A stretch of 42,194 nucleotides of DNA from contig JAOPXC010000043.1 in assembly GCA_025965335.1 (NCBI GenBank), forward strand, positions 1 to 42,194, given 5' to 3'. How positions within the stretch are numbered: the first letter of the stretch is position 1; each line of letters starts with the position of its first letter. The notes under the pieces are model-generated. The model searched no databases. It was not told the DNA's origin and worked only from the letters and a program-made list of their open reading frames with translations. Shown here piece by piece: positions 8,487 through 17,552 of the stretch. A program made the translations under genes and the position numbers. The DNA comes from Nocardioides sp. (lineage in GTDB: Bacteria > Actinomycetota > Actinomycetes > Propionibacteriales > Nocardioidaceae).

Positions 8487-11400
8487 CTAGTTGAGGGTGA
8501 CCGTCCGCCAGGCGGTCTTGGCCGATGTGTTCCCTGCGGAGTCGACCGCCGTGACCTGGTATCCGTACTTCCCCGTCGCGGGTGGCGAGAAGGTGTAGCT
8601 CCAGGTGGTGTTGGTCGACCCGGGTGCCGTCAGCGTCGTCGGCACGTTCGTGAACGCTCCCCACCCGGAACCGGTCCACCACAGCTTGCTGACCGTGTCC
8701 TGGATGTTGATCCGGACCGCCGTGGTGCCGGTGTCGTCGGTGACGTTGCCACCGATCGCCACCGACATGCCGGTGACGGTCGCATTCACCTGGGCCGGCG
8801 TCGTGACCGTGGGGCTCGGCGCCGTCGTGTCCGGACTGCCCGAGAGCGTGAAGCCCCGGGTTGCCGGCGATGCGTCGAGGTTGTTCGACGCGTCGACCGC
8901 CGTTGCGGAGACCGTGTAGCTGCCGGCCGTCCCACCGCTGAAGGCATACGACCAGGTCGCCGAGGGAGTTCCGCTCCCTGTCACAGCGGCGTTCACCGTG
9001 GCGCTCGTCGCGGACCACGCCGACCCGGTCCAGTACTGCCCCGAGCCGTTCACGATCGCGAGCCTCACTGCGGTGACCTGCTTGTCGTCGGTTGCGCCGC
9101 CGGTGATCGTCAGGTTCCCGCTCGGCAGGTTCGCGCCGTCGTCGGGTGCGGTGATCGTCGTGTCCGGCGCGACCGTGTCCGGCGCCTCGGACGTGACGTT
9201 GAAGACGACGTTCGGCTTGGTCGAATCGATGTTGCCGGCCGCGTCACGCGCCTCCACCGTGATCGTGTAGGCCCCGGCCGCCTTGGGCAGCCAGTCCCAC
9301 GACCAGGTGGTGCTCGGGCCACCCGGCGTGCCGAGCGTCGCCTCCCACGTGGTGTACGTGGTGCTGAACCCGGTCGACCCGGTGCCCGTCCAGTACCGAC
9401 CGTTGGCGTTGTTCTTCAGCACGATCCGGACCGAGGTGACCCCGATGTTGTCGGAGGCGTCACCGGTGAAGTGCACGGTCCCGAGCGGCAGGTTCGCTGC
9501 CGGCTGCGGCGGCGGCGCCGGGAACGTCAGGCGGCCGTCGGGTCGGACGGTGTCCGCGGTCGTCGGCGGCGGGATCGGCGGCGGCGTCGCCCCGGTCATC
9601 GCGAACGAACGCACCGTCGGCTGGCTCACGTTGCCGTTGTGGTCGCGCGTCCGCACCTCGGCCAGGTAGCGGCCCTGTCTCGACACGCCCGGGAAGACGA
9701 AGCGCCAGCTGACGCTGGTGGCCGGTGCGGTGGTCGCCGTGTACGACGCGAGCGAGTACGACTTGGTGGTCTTCCACGAGGAGTCGCTGGAGTCCCACCA
9801 GAGCCCCGTGGTCGCGTCCTGGACCGAGAGCTCGACATTGCCCACCGACGTGTTGTCGGCAGCGGTGCCGGTCAGCGTGACCGATGCGAGCGGCAGCACC
9901 GAGCTCTGCGCGGGGCTGGACACGACCGGGGTGGACGGGGCCGCCGTCTCGTAGGTCCGCAGGTTGTTGGTGTTGAAGACCTGGATCCGGTCGTTGCCGG
10001 AGTCGGCGATGTAGAGCCGGCCCTGGGCGTCGCAGTCGATACCGGCAGGACCCTTGAAGTCGTAAGGGTTCTGGCCGAACGTCTGTCCCCACCTGGTCGC
10101 GAAGGTGCCGTCGAGGTTCATCGCGGTGACCTTGGCTGCTGCCTCGTCCACGACGAAGACCTGGCCGTTGCAGTAGACGAGGTCGGCGATGTCCCTGAAC
10201 TGGCCGAGCGCGGTGCCCGAGGCGCCGTAGGTGGCCACCAGGTTGCCCAGCTGGTCGTAGACGCGGACCCGGGTGCCGCTCCCGATGTAGATGTTGCCGG
10301 TCGCCGGGTCCACGGCGGTGCCGCTGCCGGACACCGGGATGAAGTTGTGGTTGGGATCGACGTCCAGGGGCGTCATGTCGATCTCTTCGAAGGTCACCGC
10401 ATTGATGACCTTGACGCTCGACGCCATCCGGTCGGTGATGATCGCGACCTGGGTGCCGTCGGGGCGGGTGTAGAACTCCACGTCACCCGGCCAGCGGAAG
10501 TGGCCGTTGTCCGTGTCGTCGCTGCCGATCTGGCCGATCTGGCGCACGTACGTCGGAGCCCCGGTGGCGGTCGTGGGGGCGTTGTACACCTGGATGTGGT
10601 GGCCGCGCTCGTTGACGACCCAGATCCGTTTGGGCGTGGTGGCCGTGGCCGGCTGGACCGCGATGTGCCGCGGGTAGTTCATGTCGAAGGGACCGCCGGG
10701 TCCGCGCTTGCCCCAGGCACCCAGGGAGGTGCCGTTGGAGGAGAACCGCTGGAACCGCTGGGCCCAGGCATCCGCGACCCAGACGTCGCCCGTGGCTCTG
10801 TCGATCGCGGCGTCACGAGGCTGTGCGAGGAAGCCGACGGGTGGCTTGCGGGCGGGGGATGGCGCGCGCAGAAGTGGCGTCCCCGTGGGAGAGAACTTCT
10901 CGGCCTCGAAGCCGCCGAAGTCGCCCACCCAGAGGTTGCCGTCGTTGTCGACGTCGATCTGACGACCGCCACCGGCGAACTGTCCGGGTCCTTCACCCTC
11001 GCTGCCGAAGGAGCTGACGTAGGTGCCGTCGAGGGTGAAGATGTCGACGTCGGAATGCTCGGCGTCGACGATGTAGACGCGGTTGGTGGCCTCGACGGCC
11101 AGGACCCCGCGGTTGTCGCCGCCGGTCTGTGTCTCCCCGAAGGTCGAGAGGTAGGTGCCGTCCTTGGCGTAGCGGTAGGCCCGCCGGTTCCAGGCGTCGG
11201 AGAAGTAGAAGACGTTGTCGTCGGTGATGTCGATGCCGTAGATCCGCGCCTGGTTGGTTGCGCTGGTGCCGGGCGGGGTGACGTCCCACGCGCCAATCTC
11301 GTCCACGGTCTGGTTGGCGTCGTTGAAGTGCAGCCCGAGCATGCGGGGCGGGTTCTCCTCGCTCAGGGTGTTCGCCGTCACCGACAGGTTCTGGTAGTGG

Positions 11401-11936
11401 CTGTCCAGCACCCACACGTCGCCGGTGTCCTCCTCCACGGTCATCCACACGGTGTAGAAGGCGCGGTAGCGATTGCCCGTGTTCGAGCCGAAGTTCGCGT
11501 TGGCGGCGTACAGGTAGTTGCCGAACTTGTCGTACTTCGCGATCGCCACGGTCAGCGGGTTGTCCTTGAGCTCGGCCACGTAGATCGCACCGTCGTTCGG
11601 GTCGACCGCGATGCTGTACGGCTGACCGAGCGGGTCGGGACGGTAGAAGTCGCCAAGCGCGTTGCCCTGCTTGTCGTAGCGGCGGATCTTGAAGTTCAGG
11701 TAGTCACCGACGAGGACCTCGTCGGTGACCGGGTTGTACTGGACTCCCCATCCGAAGACGCCCGGCCGGCCCTGGCCACCGATGCTGCGCTCGAAGCGCG
11801 GCTGCTGGTTGGTGGTCAGCGCCGCCGAGGCCGTCGGGGGGGCCACCGCCGTGGTGACGATGCTGAGCATCGCCGCCATCACGACCGTGGCCAGCAGTGC
11901 GACTAGATGGCGACGCGGGCTTCTAGGGACTGACAT
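8487..11936 (-). CDS. Secreted NHL-repeat protein with four C-terminal Ig-like domains (NHL protein 1, class A)
   Basis: Start MSVPRSPRRHL (ATG at 11936); signal peptide ending PTASA; about 12 NHL-like units by eye (e.g. RLYIADSGNDRIQVF); four repeats of TAPxxxxxxPxxxxxxxxxxxxxGxxxDxxxVxxVxxxIxDxxxxxWW...TTWSYxFxxPxxGxYxxxVxAxDxAGN. Confidence 0.9.
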   Translation of the reverse strand: MSVPRSPRRHLVALLATVVMAAMLSIVTTAVAPPTASAALTTNQQPRFERSIGGQGRPGVFGWGVQYNPVTDEVLVGDYLNFKIRRYDKQGNALGDFYRPDPLGQPYSIAVDPNDGAIYVAELKDNPLTVAIAKYDKFGNYLYAANANFGSNTGNRYRAFYTVWMTVEEDTGDVWVLDSHYQNLSVTANTLSEENPPRMLGLHFNDANQTVDEIGAWDVTPPGTSATNQARIYGIDITDDNVFYFSDAWNRRAYRYAKDGTYLSTFGETQTGGDNRGVLAVEATNRVYIVDAEHSDVDIFTLDGTYVSSFGSEGEGPGQFAGGGRQIDVDNDGNLWVGDFGGFEAEKFSPTGTPLLRAPSPARKPPVGFLAQPRDAAIDRATGDVWVADAWAQRFQRFSSNGTSLGAWGKRGPGGPFDMNYPRHIAVQPATATTPKRIWVVNERGHHIQVYNAPTTATGAPTYVRQIGQIGSDDTDNGHFRWPGDVEFYTRPDGTQVAIITDRMASSVKVINAVTFEEIDMTPLDVDPNHNFIPVSGSGTAVDPATGNIYIGSGTRVRVYDQLGNLVATYGASGTALGQFRDIADLVYCNGQVFVVDEAAAKVTAMNLDGTFATRWGQTFGQNPYDFKGPAGIDCDAQGRLYIADSGNDRIQVFNTNNLRTYETAAPSTPVVSSPAQSSVLPLASVTLTGTAADNTSVGNVELSVQDATTGLWWDSSDSSWKTTKSYSLASYTATTAPATSVSWRFVFPGVSRQGRYLAEVRTRDHNGNVSQPTVRSFAMTGATPPPIPPPTTADTVRPDGRLTFPAPPPQPAANLPLGTVHFTGDASDNIGVTSVRIVLKNNANGRYWTGTGSTGFSTTYTTWEATLGTPGGPSTTWSWDWLPKAAGAYTITVEARDAAGNIDSTKPNVVFNVTSEAPDTVAPDTTITAPDDGANLPSGNLTITGGATDDKQVTAVRLAIVNGSGQYWTGSAWSATSATVNAAVTGSGTPSATWSYAFSGGTAGSYTVSATAVDASNNLDASPATRGFTLSGSPDTTAPSPTVTTPAQVNATVTGMSVAIGGNVTDDTGTTAVRINIQDTVSKLWWTGSGWGAFTNVPTTLTAPGSTNTTWSYTFSPPATGKYGYQVTAVDSAGNTSAKTAWRTVTLN

Positions 11937-12051
11937 GTCTGGATCCCCCTCGGGATGGACGAAAGCCCGGCACTCGCCTGGCATCCGGATCAATCTCGCA
12001 CCGTGGGTGATGACGGGTCATACCCAAGATCGGCCAAAGATCAGCTGGCCC

Positions 12052-12924
12052 TCATCGATATCCGTGGTCCGCGAGCGAATGTCCGAGGACCGACTCCATG
12101 GCGGATATGTCGTCCGGCGACAGGTCGTCGCGGAAGGCCTGCGCCCGTCCGGACGAGAAGCGGTAGCGGGCGAACTCCGCTGCGTACGGCGGCGTCCAGT
12201 CCAGGCCCACCCGGGCAAGGATCTGGCCCACCTGGTCGCGGGGATCGGCAACGAGGTCCTCGTAGCGGACCCGCACCCACTGGTCCTCGGGGACCCGCAT
12301 GCGGGCCTCGTCGTAGGCCTCCATGAGCAGCCGCCAACCCAGGGCGGCCAGCACCGGGAACGATCTGTCGTGCTTGCGCCAGAGCTCGTCCAGCGGCTCC
12401 GGCAGCGGCCCCAACAACCATTGCTCCGGACCGCGGTGCCCATCCCACCAAGGCATCTGGAGCCACGAGCTCGCCACCGCCCGGCCGTCGCGGACGACCT
12501 CCACGAACACCGCGTCCGGGAAGCACGCGCGCAGCAGGCCGGCCCGGGGCCACCCGGTGAGCTTGTGCAGGAAGACTGGCGCGCCCAGCCGCTCCGCCCG
12601 GTCGGCCACGAACCTGCGCATTCGGTCGCGGATCCAGGGCGTCGCGTCTGCCTCCGTCAGGTCGCGGACCGGGTCCACCAGCATCGGACCCACCTCACGG
12701 GAGAGGACCCGGTAGCCCTCGGACGGGGCGAAGCGGAGCCCGCCCTTGCGGGTCACCCGCGCGGGGAGGCGGCGCCAGGCTCGGTTCTGCCAGGCGGCGC
12801 TCCGGAGCAGCCCGCGGTCGTCCAGGTTCGTGATGAAGCCGGTCTGCTCGTGCCGGGCCAGGACCTCGTGCACCAGCGTCGAGCCACACCGGCCGGTGCC
12901 GAGCACGAAGACCGGTCGGCTCAC
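12052..12924 (-). CDS. Sulfotransferase family protein (1)
   Basis: N-terminal PAPS-binding PVFVLGTGRCGSTLVHEVL; 3'-phosphate-binding-like VVRDGRAVASSWL; RYEDLVADPRDQVGQIL. Confidence 0.88.
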   Translation of the reverse strand: MSRPVFVLGTGRCGSTLVHEVLARHEQTGFITNLDDRGLLRSAAWQNRAWRRLPARVTRKGGLRFAPSEGYRVLSREVGPMLVDPVRDLTEADATPWIRDRMRRFVADRAERLGAPVFLHKLTGWPRAGLLRACFPDAVFVEVVRDGRAVASSWLQMPWWDGHRGPEQWLLGPLPEPLDELWRKHDRSFPVLAALGWRLLMEAYDEARMRVPEDQWVRVRYEDLVADPRDQVGQILARVGLDWTPPYAAEFARYRFSSGRAQAFRDDLSPDDISAMESVLGHSLADHGYR

Positions 12925-13838
12925 GGCCGGTAGCCCATGGCCGTGAGCATGTCCTCCTGAAGAACGGTGGCGCGTTCGTAGACGTGGTCGTGCGACACCT
13001 GGCGGTTGCGATCCGGGAAGCTGAGGTGCTCCAGTGCCTGGTGCCAGCTCGGGTCGGCCCCGAGCCCGGCGAACTCCGCCACGTCCCCCAGCGTCTGGTT
13101 CGGCGCGGACACGAGATCCTCGTACGACACGCGGCAGACCCGCTCGGGCGGCAGGCCCGCCAGGCCGTACTCGATCAGGCCCACCTCACGGACCCAGTGC
13201 TCCGCCGCCGCGTCCACGGGGTTGTGGCCGGTGCGCGCCCAGTCGATCGGCGTCCCTTCCCACCACCACAGGTCGTGTTCGGGCCACCAGTCGACGTAGA
13301 GCAGCGAGTTGGCGACCGCCCGGCCGTCTCGGGTCACGGCCACGAACCGGGCTTCGGGGAAGACGGCCGCGAGCAGGGGGATGCGCAGGTTGTGCCCGAT
13401 CCGCTTGGAGATCACGACGTCACCGCCGGACGCCCGCGCAAGCCGACGGAAGTCAGCGCGCAGGCGAAGCTGCTCCTCGTCCGCGGACGACGCGGCTCCC
13501 GGGCGCAGCCCGCGCCGCTCGAAGACGGGCTCGCCCTCGACCGGCTGGGGGAACCAGCGCTCGAGCACCGAACGAGGGAGTCCATAGCGATAGGCCTCGT
13601 CACCCGCCTCGCCGAACCAGACCCGCTCGCGGGTCCGCGGGGCCATGGCGGCCAGCCGGTTCAGCGCAGCGAGCTCCGGGAGCGCCGGTAGCCGTCGACA
13701 GTAGTTGCTGATCCAGGCCGCGCGAGGGTGCAGGGCCAGGCATCGGTAGAGCAGGGACGTACCCGAGCGCGGGGCACCCAGCACAAACACCGGAGTGGAG
13801 TCCTTCGCCCTGTCCCGACTCGATGTTCGTGCGGTCAT
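12921..13838 (-). CDS. Sulfotransferase family protein (2)
   Basis: TPVFVLGAPRSGTSLLYRCLALHP; VAVTRDGRAVANSLL; VSYEDLVSAPNQTLGDVAEFAGL; 4-bp overlap with sulfotransferase 1. Confidence 0.9.
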   Translation of the reverse strand: MTARTSSRDRAKDSTPVFVLGAPRSGTSLLYRCLALHPRAAWISNYCRRLPALPELAALNRLAAMAPRTRERVWFGEAGDEAYRYGLPRSVLERWFPQPVEGEPVFERRGLRPGAASSADEEQLRLRADFRRLARASGGDVVISKRIGHNLRIPLLAAVFPEARFVAVTRDGRAVANSLLYVDWWPEHDLWWWEGTPIDWARTGHNPVDAAAEHWVREVGLIEYGLAGLPPERVCRVSYEDLVSAPNQTLGDVAEFAGLGADPSWHQALEHLSFPDRNRQVSHDHVYERATVLQEDMLTAMGYRP

Positions 13839-13929
13839 GATCTCCTCCGGCCTGCCAGTGACACCTGGTTCCCGGCGTCGCGCCAGGTGGTCCGAGTGAA
13901 GCCGCGGTGCCGGTGACCACGCAGGGGGA

Positions 13930-13965
13930 CAAGTCCATATCCCTAACGTTGGGGATATGAACTTG
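13930..13965. promoter_or_regulatory. 36-bp near-perfect palindrome in the divergent promoter region (candidate operator)
   Basis: CAAGTCCATATCCC-TAACGTTG-GGGATATGAACTTG: 14-bp arms with 13/14 matches and an AACGTT-centred spacer, between divergent genes starting at 13838(-) and 14088(+). Confidence 0.75.
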
Positions 13966-14087
13966 AGGACCGCGATCGCCGCACCAAACGCTGCCTAGCC
14001 TCCAAAGGGCGTCGAGCGGGGGATCAGATGCAAACTCCCCGCCGTCCTGCGAGACCAGAGAGCCGTGTGCATCCACGGAGCCGAGAC

Positions 14088-15050
14088 ATGCAACTCATGA
14101 CTGTTCTCACCCGGGCGGGTGCAGCACGCTGGTTGCTCCTCGTCGTGCCGCTGGTGGCCGTCGTCGCCACCATCGGCCTGACCTTCCAGCAGGAGCCCGA
14201 CCGGTCCACCCTCGCGACGGTCTCCGTGGTCGCACCCGAGGGCCAGAGCACCGCCGCCACCGTCAGCCAGTCCGTGGACAGCTTCCGCTCCGCCATCGTG
14301 TCCGAGTCCGTGGTCGAGTCGGCGAGCAACGACGCCGGGGTGGCCGTGTCCGCCAGTCGCGACATCAGTGCCACGCGGATCGGCACCTCGAACCTCGTCG
14401 ACATCACGGTGCACACCCAGGCTGGTGAGGATGCGGAGGCGCTGATCCGGGCGCTGGTCTCGAACACCAACGCCGTCCTGTTCTCCTCGACCCTGACCGC
14501 GGCGGAGACCCGGGCCGAGCGAGCCGCGAAGCGCTACGAGACCGCCCTGAAGGACCGCGCCAGCGAGACCCATCGCAGCGGCCTCGTGCTTCCGATCGAG
14601 TCCTATCGTGCCAAGGCCAGCGAGGTGACGCAGCTGCGGGTCGCCCTGGCCACGACCCTGGGCGACCCGGCCGTCGACCGCGCGGCGCTCGTGGGCCGGC
14701 TCGCCGAGGCGGTGCGCGTTCGCGACGCGATCGGCGCCAACTTGGAGACCTACGAGTCCGTGCAGGACGCGGTCGTGCGGACCAGGGCCGAGCAGGCAAA
14801 CGCGGCCCTCCAGCTCGACGCGGTCCAGACCCGCAAGGCGGCGGCCACGTCGTCGGAGTCCGTGACGATCTCAGACACCCATCCCCAGTCCCGACAGACC
14901 CTTCTGGTCCGCGCGGGCGTCGCTGCCCTGGTGGTCGGCCTGGGGGTCGGTGCCGGACTGGTCCTGGCAATCGGGCTGCTGCGAGAGGGCCGGCGCAACC
15001 GCAACGGCGTCGCGACTCCCGATCCGCCCGCTTACTCCCTGGTCGGCTGA
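14088..15050 (+). CDS. Wzz/polysaccharide co-polymerase-like chain-length protein
   Basis: Start MQLMTVLTRAG (ATG 14088); N-terminal TM (WLLLVVPLVAVVATIGL), long helical periplasm-type region, C-terminal TM (VGLGVGAGLVLAIGLL); no kinase domain; translationally coupled (TGATG) to a sulfotransferase. Confidence 0.7.
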   Translation: MQLMTVLTRAGAARWLLLVVPLVAVVATIGLTFQQEPDRSTLATVSVVAPEGQSTAATVSQSVDSFRSAIVSESVVESASNDAGVAVSASRDISATRIGTSNLVDITVHTQAGEDAEALIRALVSNTNAVLFSSTLTAAETRAERAAKRYETALKDRASETHRSGLVLPIESYRAKASEVTQLRVALATTLGDPAVDRAALVGRLAEAVRVRDAIGANLETYESVQDAVVRTRAEQANAALQLDAVQTRKAAATSSESVTISDTHPQSRQTLLVRAGVAALVVGLGVGAGLVLAIGLLREGRRNRNGVATPDPPAYSLVG

Positions 15051-16018
15051 TGGGCGCGGGATTCGACCCCACGCGGGTCCTGTACGTCGGCGGTACCGGC
15101 CGCAGCGGCAGCACCGTGCTGGCCAACGTGCTGGGCGAGCTCGAGGGCATGGTGAGCGTGGGAGAGGTCAGGTTCCTGTGGCAACGCGGGATCCTGCAGA
15201 ACCGACTGTGCGGCTGTGGACTGAGATTCGGCCAGTGCCCGTGGTGGTCCGAGGTCCTGGACCTGGCTCTGGGACCCGGCACCGATGCCGCCCGGGCGGA
15301 GCTGGCGGTCCGCACCCATCAGGAGCTGACCCGACGAACGCGCCTCCGGCAGCTGCCGACCGCGCTCGCATCCCATCGCCTGCGGGTCACCTTGCGGCCC
15401 GACGGCGAGCTGGAGGATGTGCTCGGCAGGGTCTACGCCGCCATCTCGGCGATGGCCGATGGCGCCGTCGTCGTCGACTCCTCGAAGCTCCCCACCTACG
15501 CGGCCATGCTCGCCACCATCGAGGACGTCGATCCGCACGTGGTGCACATGCTGCGGGACCCGCGCGCGGCGGCGTACTCCTGGCTCCGGAACAAGCACCA
15601 ACCCGATCTGGGTGCCGACGCCCGGATGGAACGGCGGAGCGCGGCCAAGAGCGCCGTCCTGTGGGCGGTGTGGAACCGCGCGCTCGAGACCCTGGTCTCC
15701 GACGTCCCGAACCGCTACGCCCGCATCACCTACGAGACCTTCCTGTCGCAGCCCGACCCGGAGCTGCGCCGGGTGCTCGAGGCCCTGAACCTGGAACCGT
15801 CCGCTCGTGACCTGGAGCGGGTCTTCGCGAACCCGCGGGGAGTGCAGCTCTCCACCAACCACACCGTCGCCGGCAACCCGGCCCGGCACCAGCACGGCCT
15901 GGTCCCGATCGTCCTCGACGACGAGTGGACCCGGTCCATGCGCGGGGTGGACCGGCGGGCGGTCACCGCGCTGACCCTGCCCGCCCTGCGGCACTACGGC
16001 TACCGTCTCGCCGGCTGA
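15050..16018 (+). CDS. Sulfotransferase family protein (3)
   Basis: RVLYVGGTGRSGSTVLANVLGELEGMVSVGEVRFLWQRGILQNRLCGCGLRFGQCPWW; VHMLRDPRAAAYSWLRNK; ITYETFLSQPDPELRRVL. Confidence 0.9.
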   Translation: MGAGFDPTRVLYVGGTGRSGSTVLANVLGELEGMVSVGEVRFLWQRGILQNRLCGCGLRFGQCPWWSEVLDLALGPGTDAARAELAVRTHQELTRRTRLRQLPTALASHRLRVTLRPDGELEDVLGRVYAAISAMADGAVVVDSSKLPTYAAMLATIEDVDPHVVHMLRDPRAAAYSWLRNKHQPDLGADARMERRSAAKSAVLWAVWNRALETLVSDVPNRYARITYETFLSQPDPELRRVLEALNLEPSARDLERVFANPRGVQLSTNHTVAGNPARHQHGLVPIVLDDEWTRSMRGVDRRAVTALTLPALRHYGYRLAG

Positions 16019-16025
16019 GGTCGTG

Positions 16026-17552
16026 ATGCGCGGTCGCCGGCGACGCCTCGGTGCCCGGCCGGACCACCGACGGCTGACCCGGTCGCACGCGCTCGTCGGG
16101 ATCCTGGTGGCGGCTCTCCTGGTGACGGGCACGGCCGCCGGCTGCTCCGGTGGACCGGGTTCCGGACCGCAGGAGCCAAACCCGTACTCCAGCGCCCTGC
16201 CTCCCCCAGCGGGACCGCACGGCGCCCCCGGCACCGGGGCCCTGGGGCTCAAGTGGAGCTGGTTCCAGCCCGACACGTTCGGGTACGTCCGCCGCCTCCC
16301 GGGGGGCTGGACGTTCACCGAGGTCGAGTGGTGCAGCGTCGAGCCGGTGCCGGGTGCCCGCGACTGGGCGGAGCTGGACCGGATCGTGGCGCAGGCCCGG
16401 GACCTCGGGCAGGCCACCATGATCAAGCTGCGGACCGGCCAGTGCTGGGGCACGACGCCGGATCAGGGAGGCGGGATGGACCTGAGCGAAGCCAGCCGCA
16501 AGACCCCGTCAACCCCGCCCACAGACCTCGGTGCCTACCTGAGTTTCGTCTCCGACCTCGTCACCCGGTACGCCGCGATGGGCGTGCACGCCTATGCCAT
16601 CGAGAACGAGATCGACGTCCAGAACTTCTGGGCGGCGCCGGTCGCGACGTACGACGCACTGGCCCGGGCGGTTGCACCGGTGGTGCACCAGGCGGACCCC
16701 CACGCCGATGTCCTGGACGCGGGGCTGTCCAGCACCGCCTACGGCGTCGCCCTGGCCAACGCGCAGCTGGACGCCGGCGACGAGGAGGGCGCGCTGGCCA
16801 CGTACCAGCTGCACTACGGCCGCAGGATGGCCGGCGGGGTCTCCCGGTGGCCGACGGTGTTCGACGCCACCGGCCTGCGGGAGGTGCTGGCCACCGAGCC
16901 GGCCCGGCGCAGCATCGACGCGGCCGAGCTCGCGGGCCGCCTGGTTCGCGACCGGGTCGTGGATGCCTACCAGCTGCACTTCTACGAGGGCACCGAGGCG
17001 CTGCGACAGGTGCTGGTGCACCTCGACGAGCAGCTCGGGGACACGGGCCGTGTCGAGGCCTGGGAGATCGGCACGGCCTGGCCGGGCGCCGACTTCGACG
17101 AGCGCGCGCATGCCGAAGAGCTCTTCCGGGACGCCGCGCTCCTCCTTGGCCACGGCGTCCGACTCATGGTCTACCTGCCGCTGGCGTGGACCGACGACGG
17201 CGGACCCCAGGTCTTCCGGGGCTTGATGAATGCCGACGGCACGTTGCTTCCCGCCGGTCGGGGTTGGCTGGCCCTGGCCGACGAGCTCCCCCACCTGGCG
17301 GACGCCAAGGTGATCACGTTGGGCGACCCCGGGGATCCCCTGGGCAAGGCGGGTCTCGTCGGGGTCGTCTGGAGCGGCGCCGGTCACTCCGCCGCGCTGG
17401 TGTGGGCGGTCGGGCCACCGGTGCAGCTGCCGGCCTCCGGTGTCGACCGGGTGCTGGACGCCACCGGTGCGGAGCTGGACCCGGACCTGCCGGTGGGCGA
17501 CCAGCCCGTGCTGGTGGTCGGGTCAGCGGTGCACCGCTTGACCTCCGGCTGA
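16026..17552 (+). CDS. Putative lipoprotein, clan-A-like (beta/alpha)8 glycoside hydrolase
   Basis: N-terminal hydrophobic segment and lipobox-like TAAGC; AYAIENEIDVQNFW resembles the GH-A acid/base NE motif; VEAWEIGTAWPG is a candidate nucleophile region; extended barrel-like fold. Confidence 0.65.
   Translation: MRGRRRRLGARPDHRRLTRSHALVGILVAALLVTGTAAGCSGGPGSGPQEPNPYSSALPPPAGPHGAPGTGALGLKWSWFQPDTFGYVRRLPGGWTFTEVEWCSVEPVPGARDWAELDRIVAQARDLGQATMIKLRTGQCWGTTPDQGGGMDLSEASRKTPSTPPTDLGAYLSFVSDLVTRYAAMGVHAYAIENEIDVQNFWAAPVATYDALARAVAPVVHQADPHADVLDAGLSSTAYGVALANAQLDAGDEEGALATYQLHYGRRMAGGVSRWPTVFDATGLREVLATEPARRSIDAAELAGRLVRDRVVDAYQLHFYEGTEALRQVLVHLDEQLGDTGRVEAWEIGTAWPGADFDERAHAEELFRDAALLLGHGVRLMVYLPLAWTDDGGPQVFRGLMNADGTLLPAGRGWLALADELPHLADAKVITLGDPGDPLGKAGLVGVVWSGAGHSAALVWAVGPPVQLPASGVDRVLDATGAELDPDLPVGDQPVLVVGSAVHRLTSG

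Noticed and set aside
8376-11906. 1176-aa plus-strand ORF antisense to NHL protein 1 (and similar long antisense ORFs 24750-26021, 26864-29509, 29440-31140, 32733-35078)
   Set aside because: Arg/Gly/Val/Asp-rich low-complexity translations with no recognisable domain; typical high-GC antisense artefacts, amplified by the repetitive codons of NHL blades. The minus-strand frames carry signal peptides and clear repeats.
12005-12025. Imperfect inverted repeat GGGTGATGAC-GG-GTCATACCC upstream of NHL1
   Set aside because: Bulged, short loop and no second copy; could be an operator or terminator of the upstream sulfotransferase, but not supportable from sequence alone.
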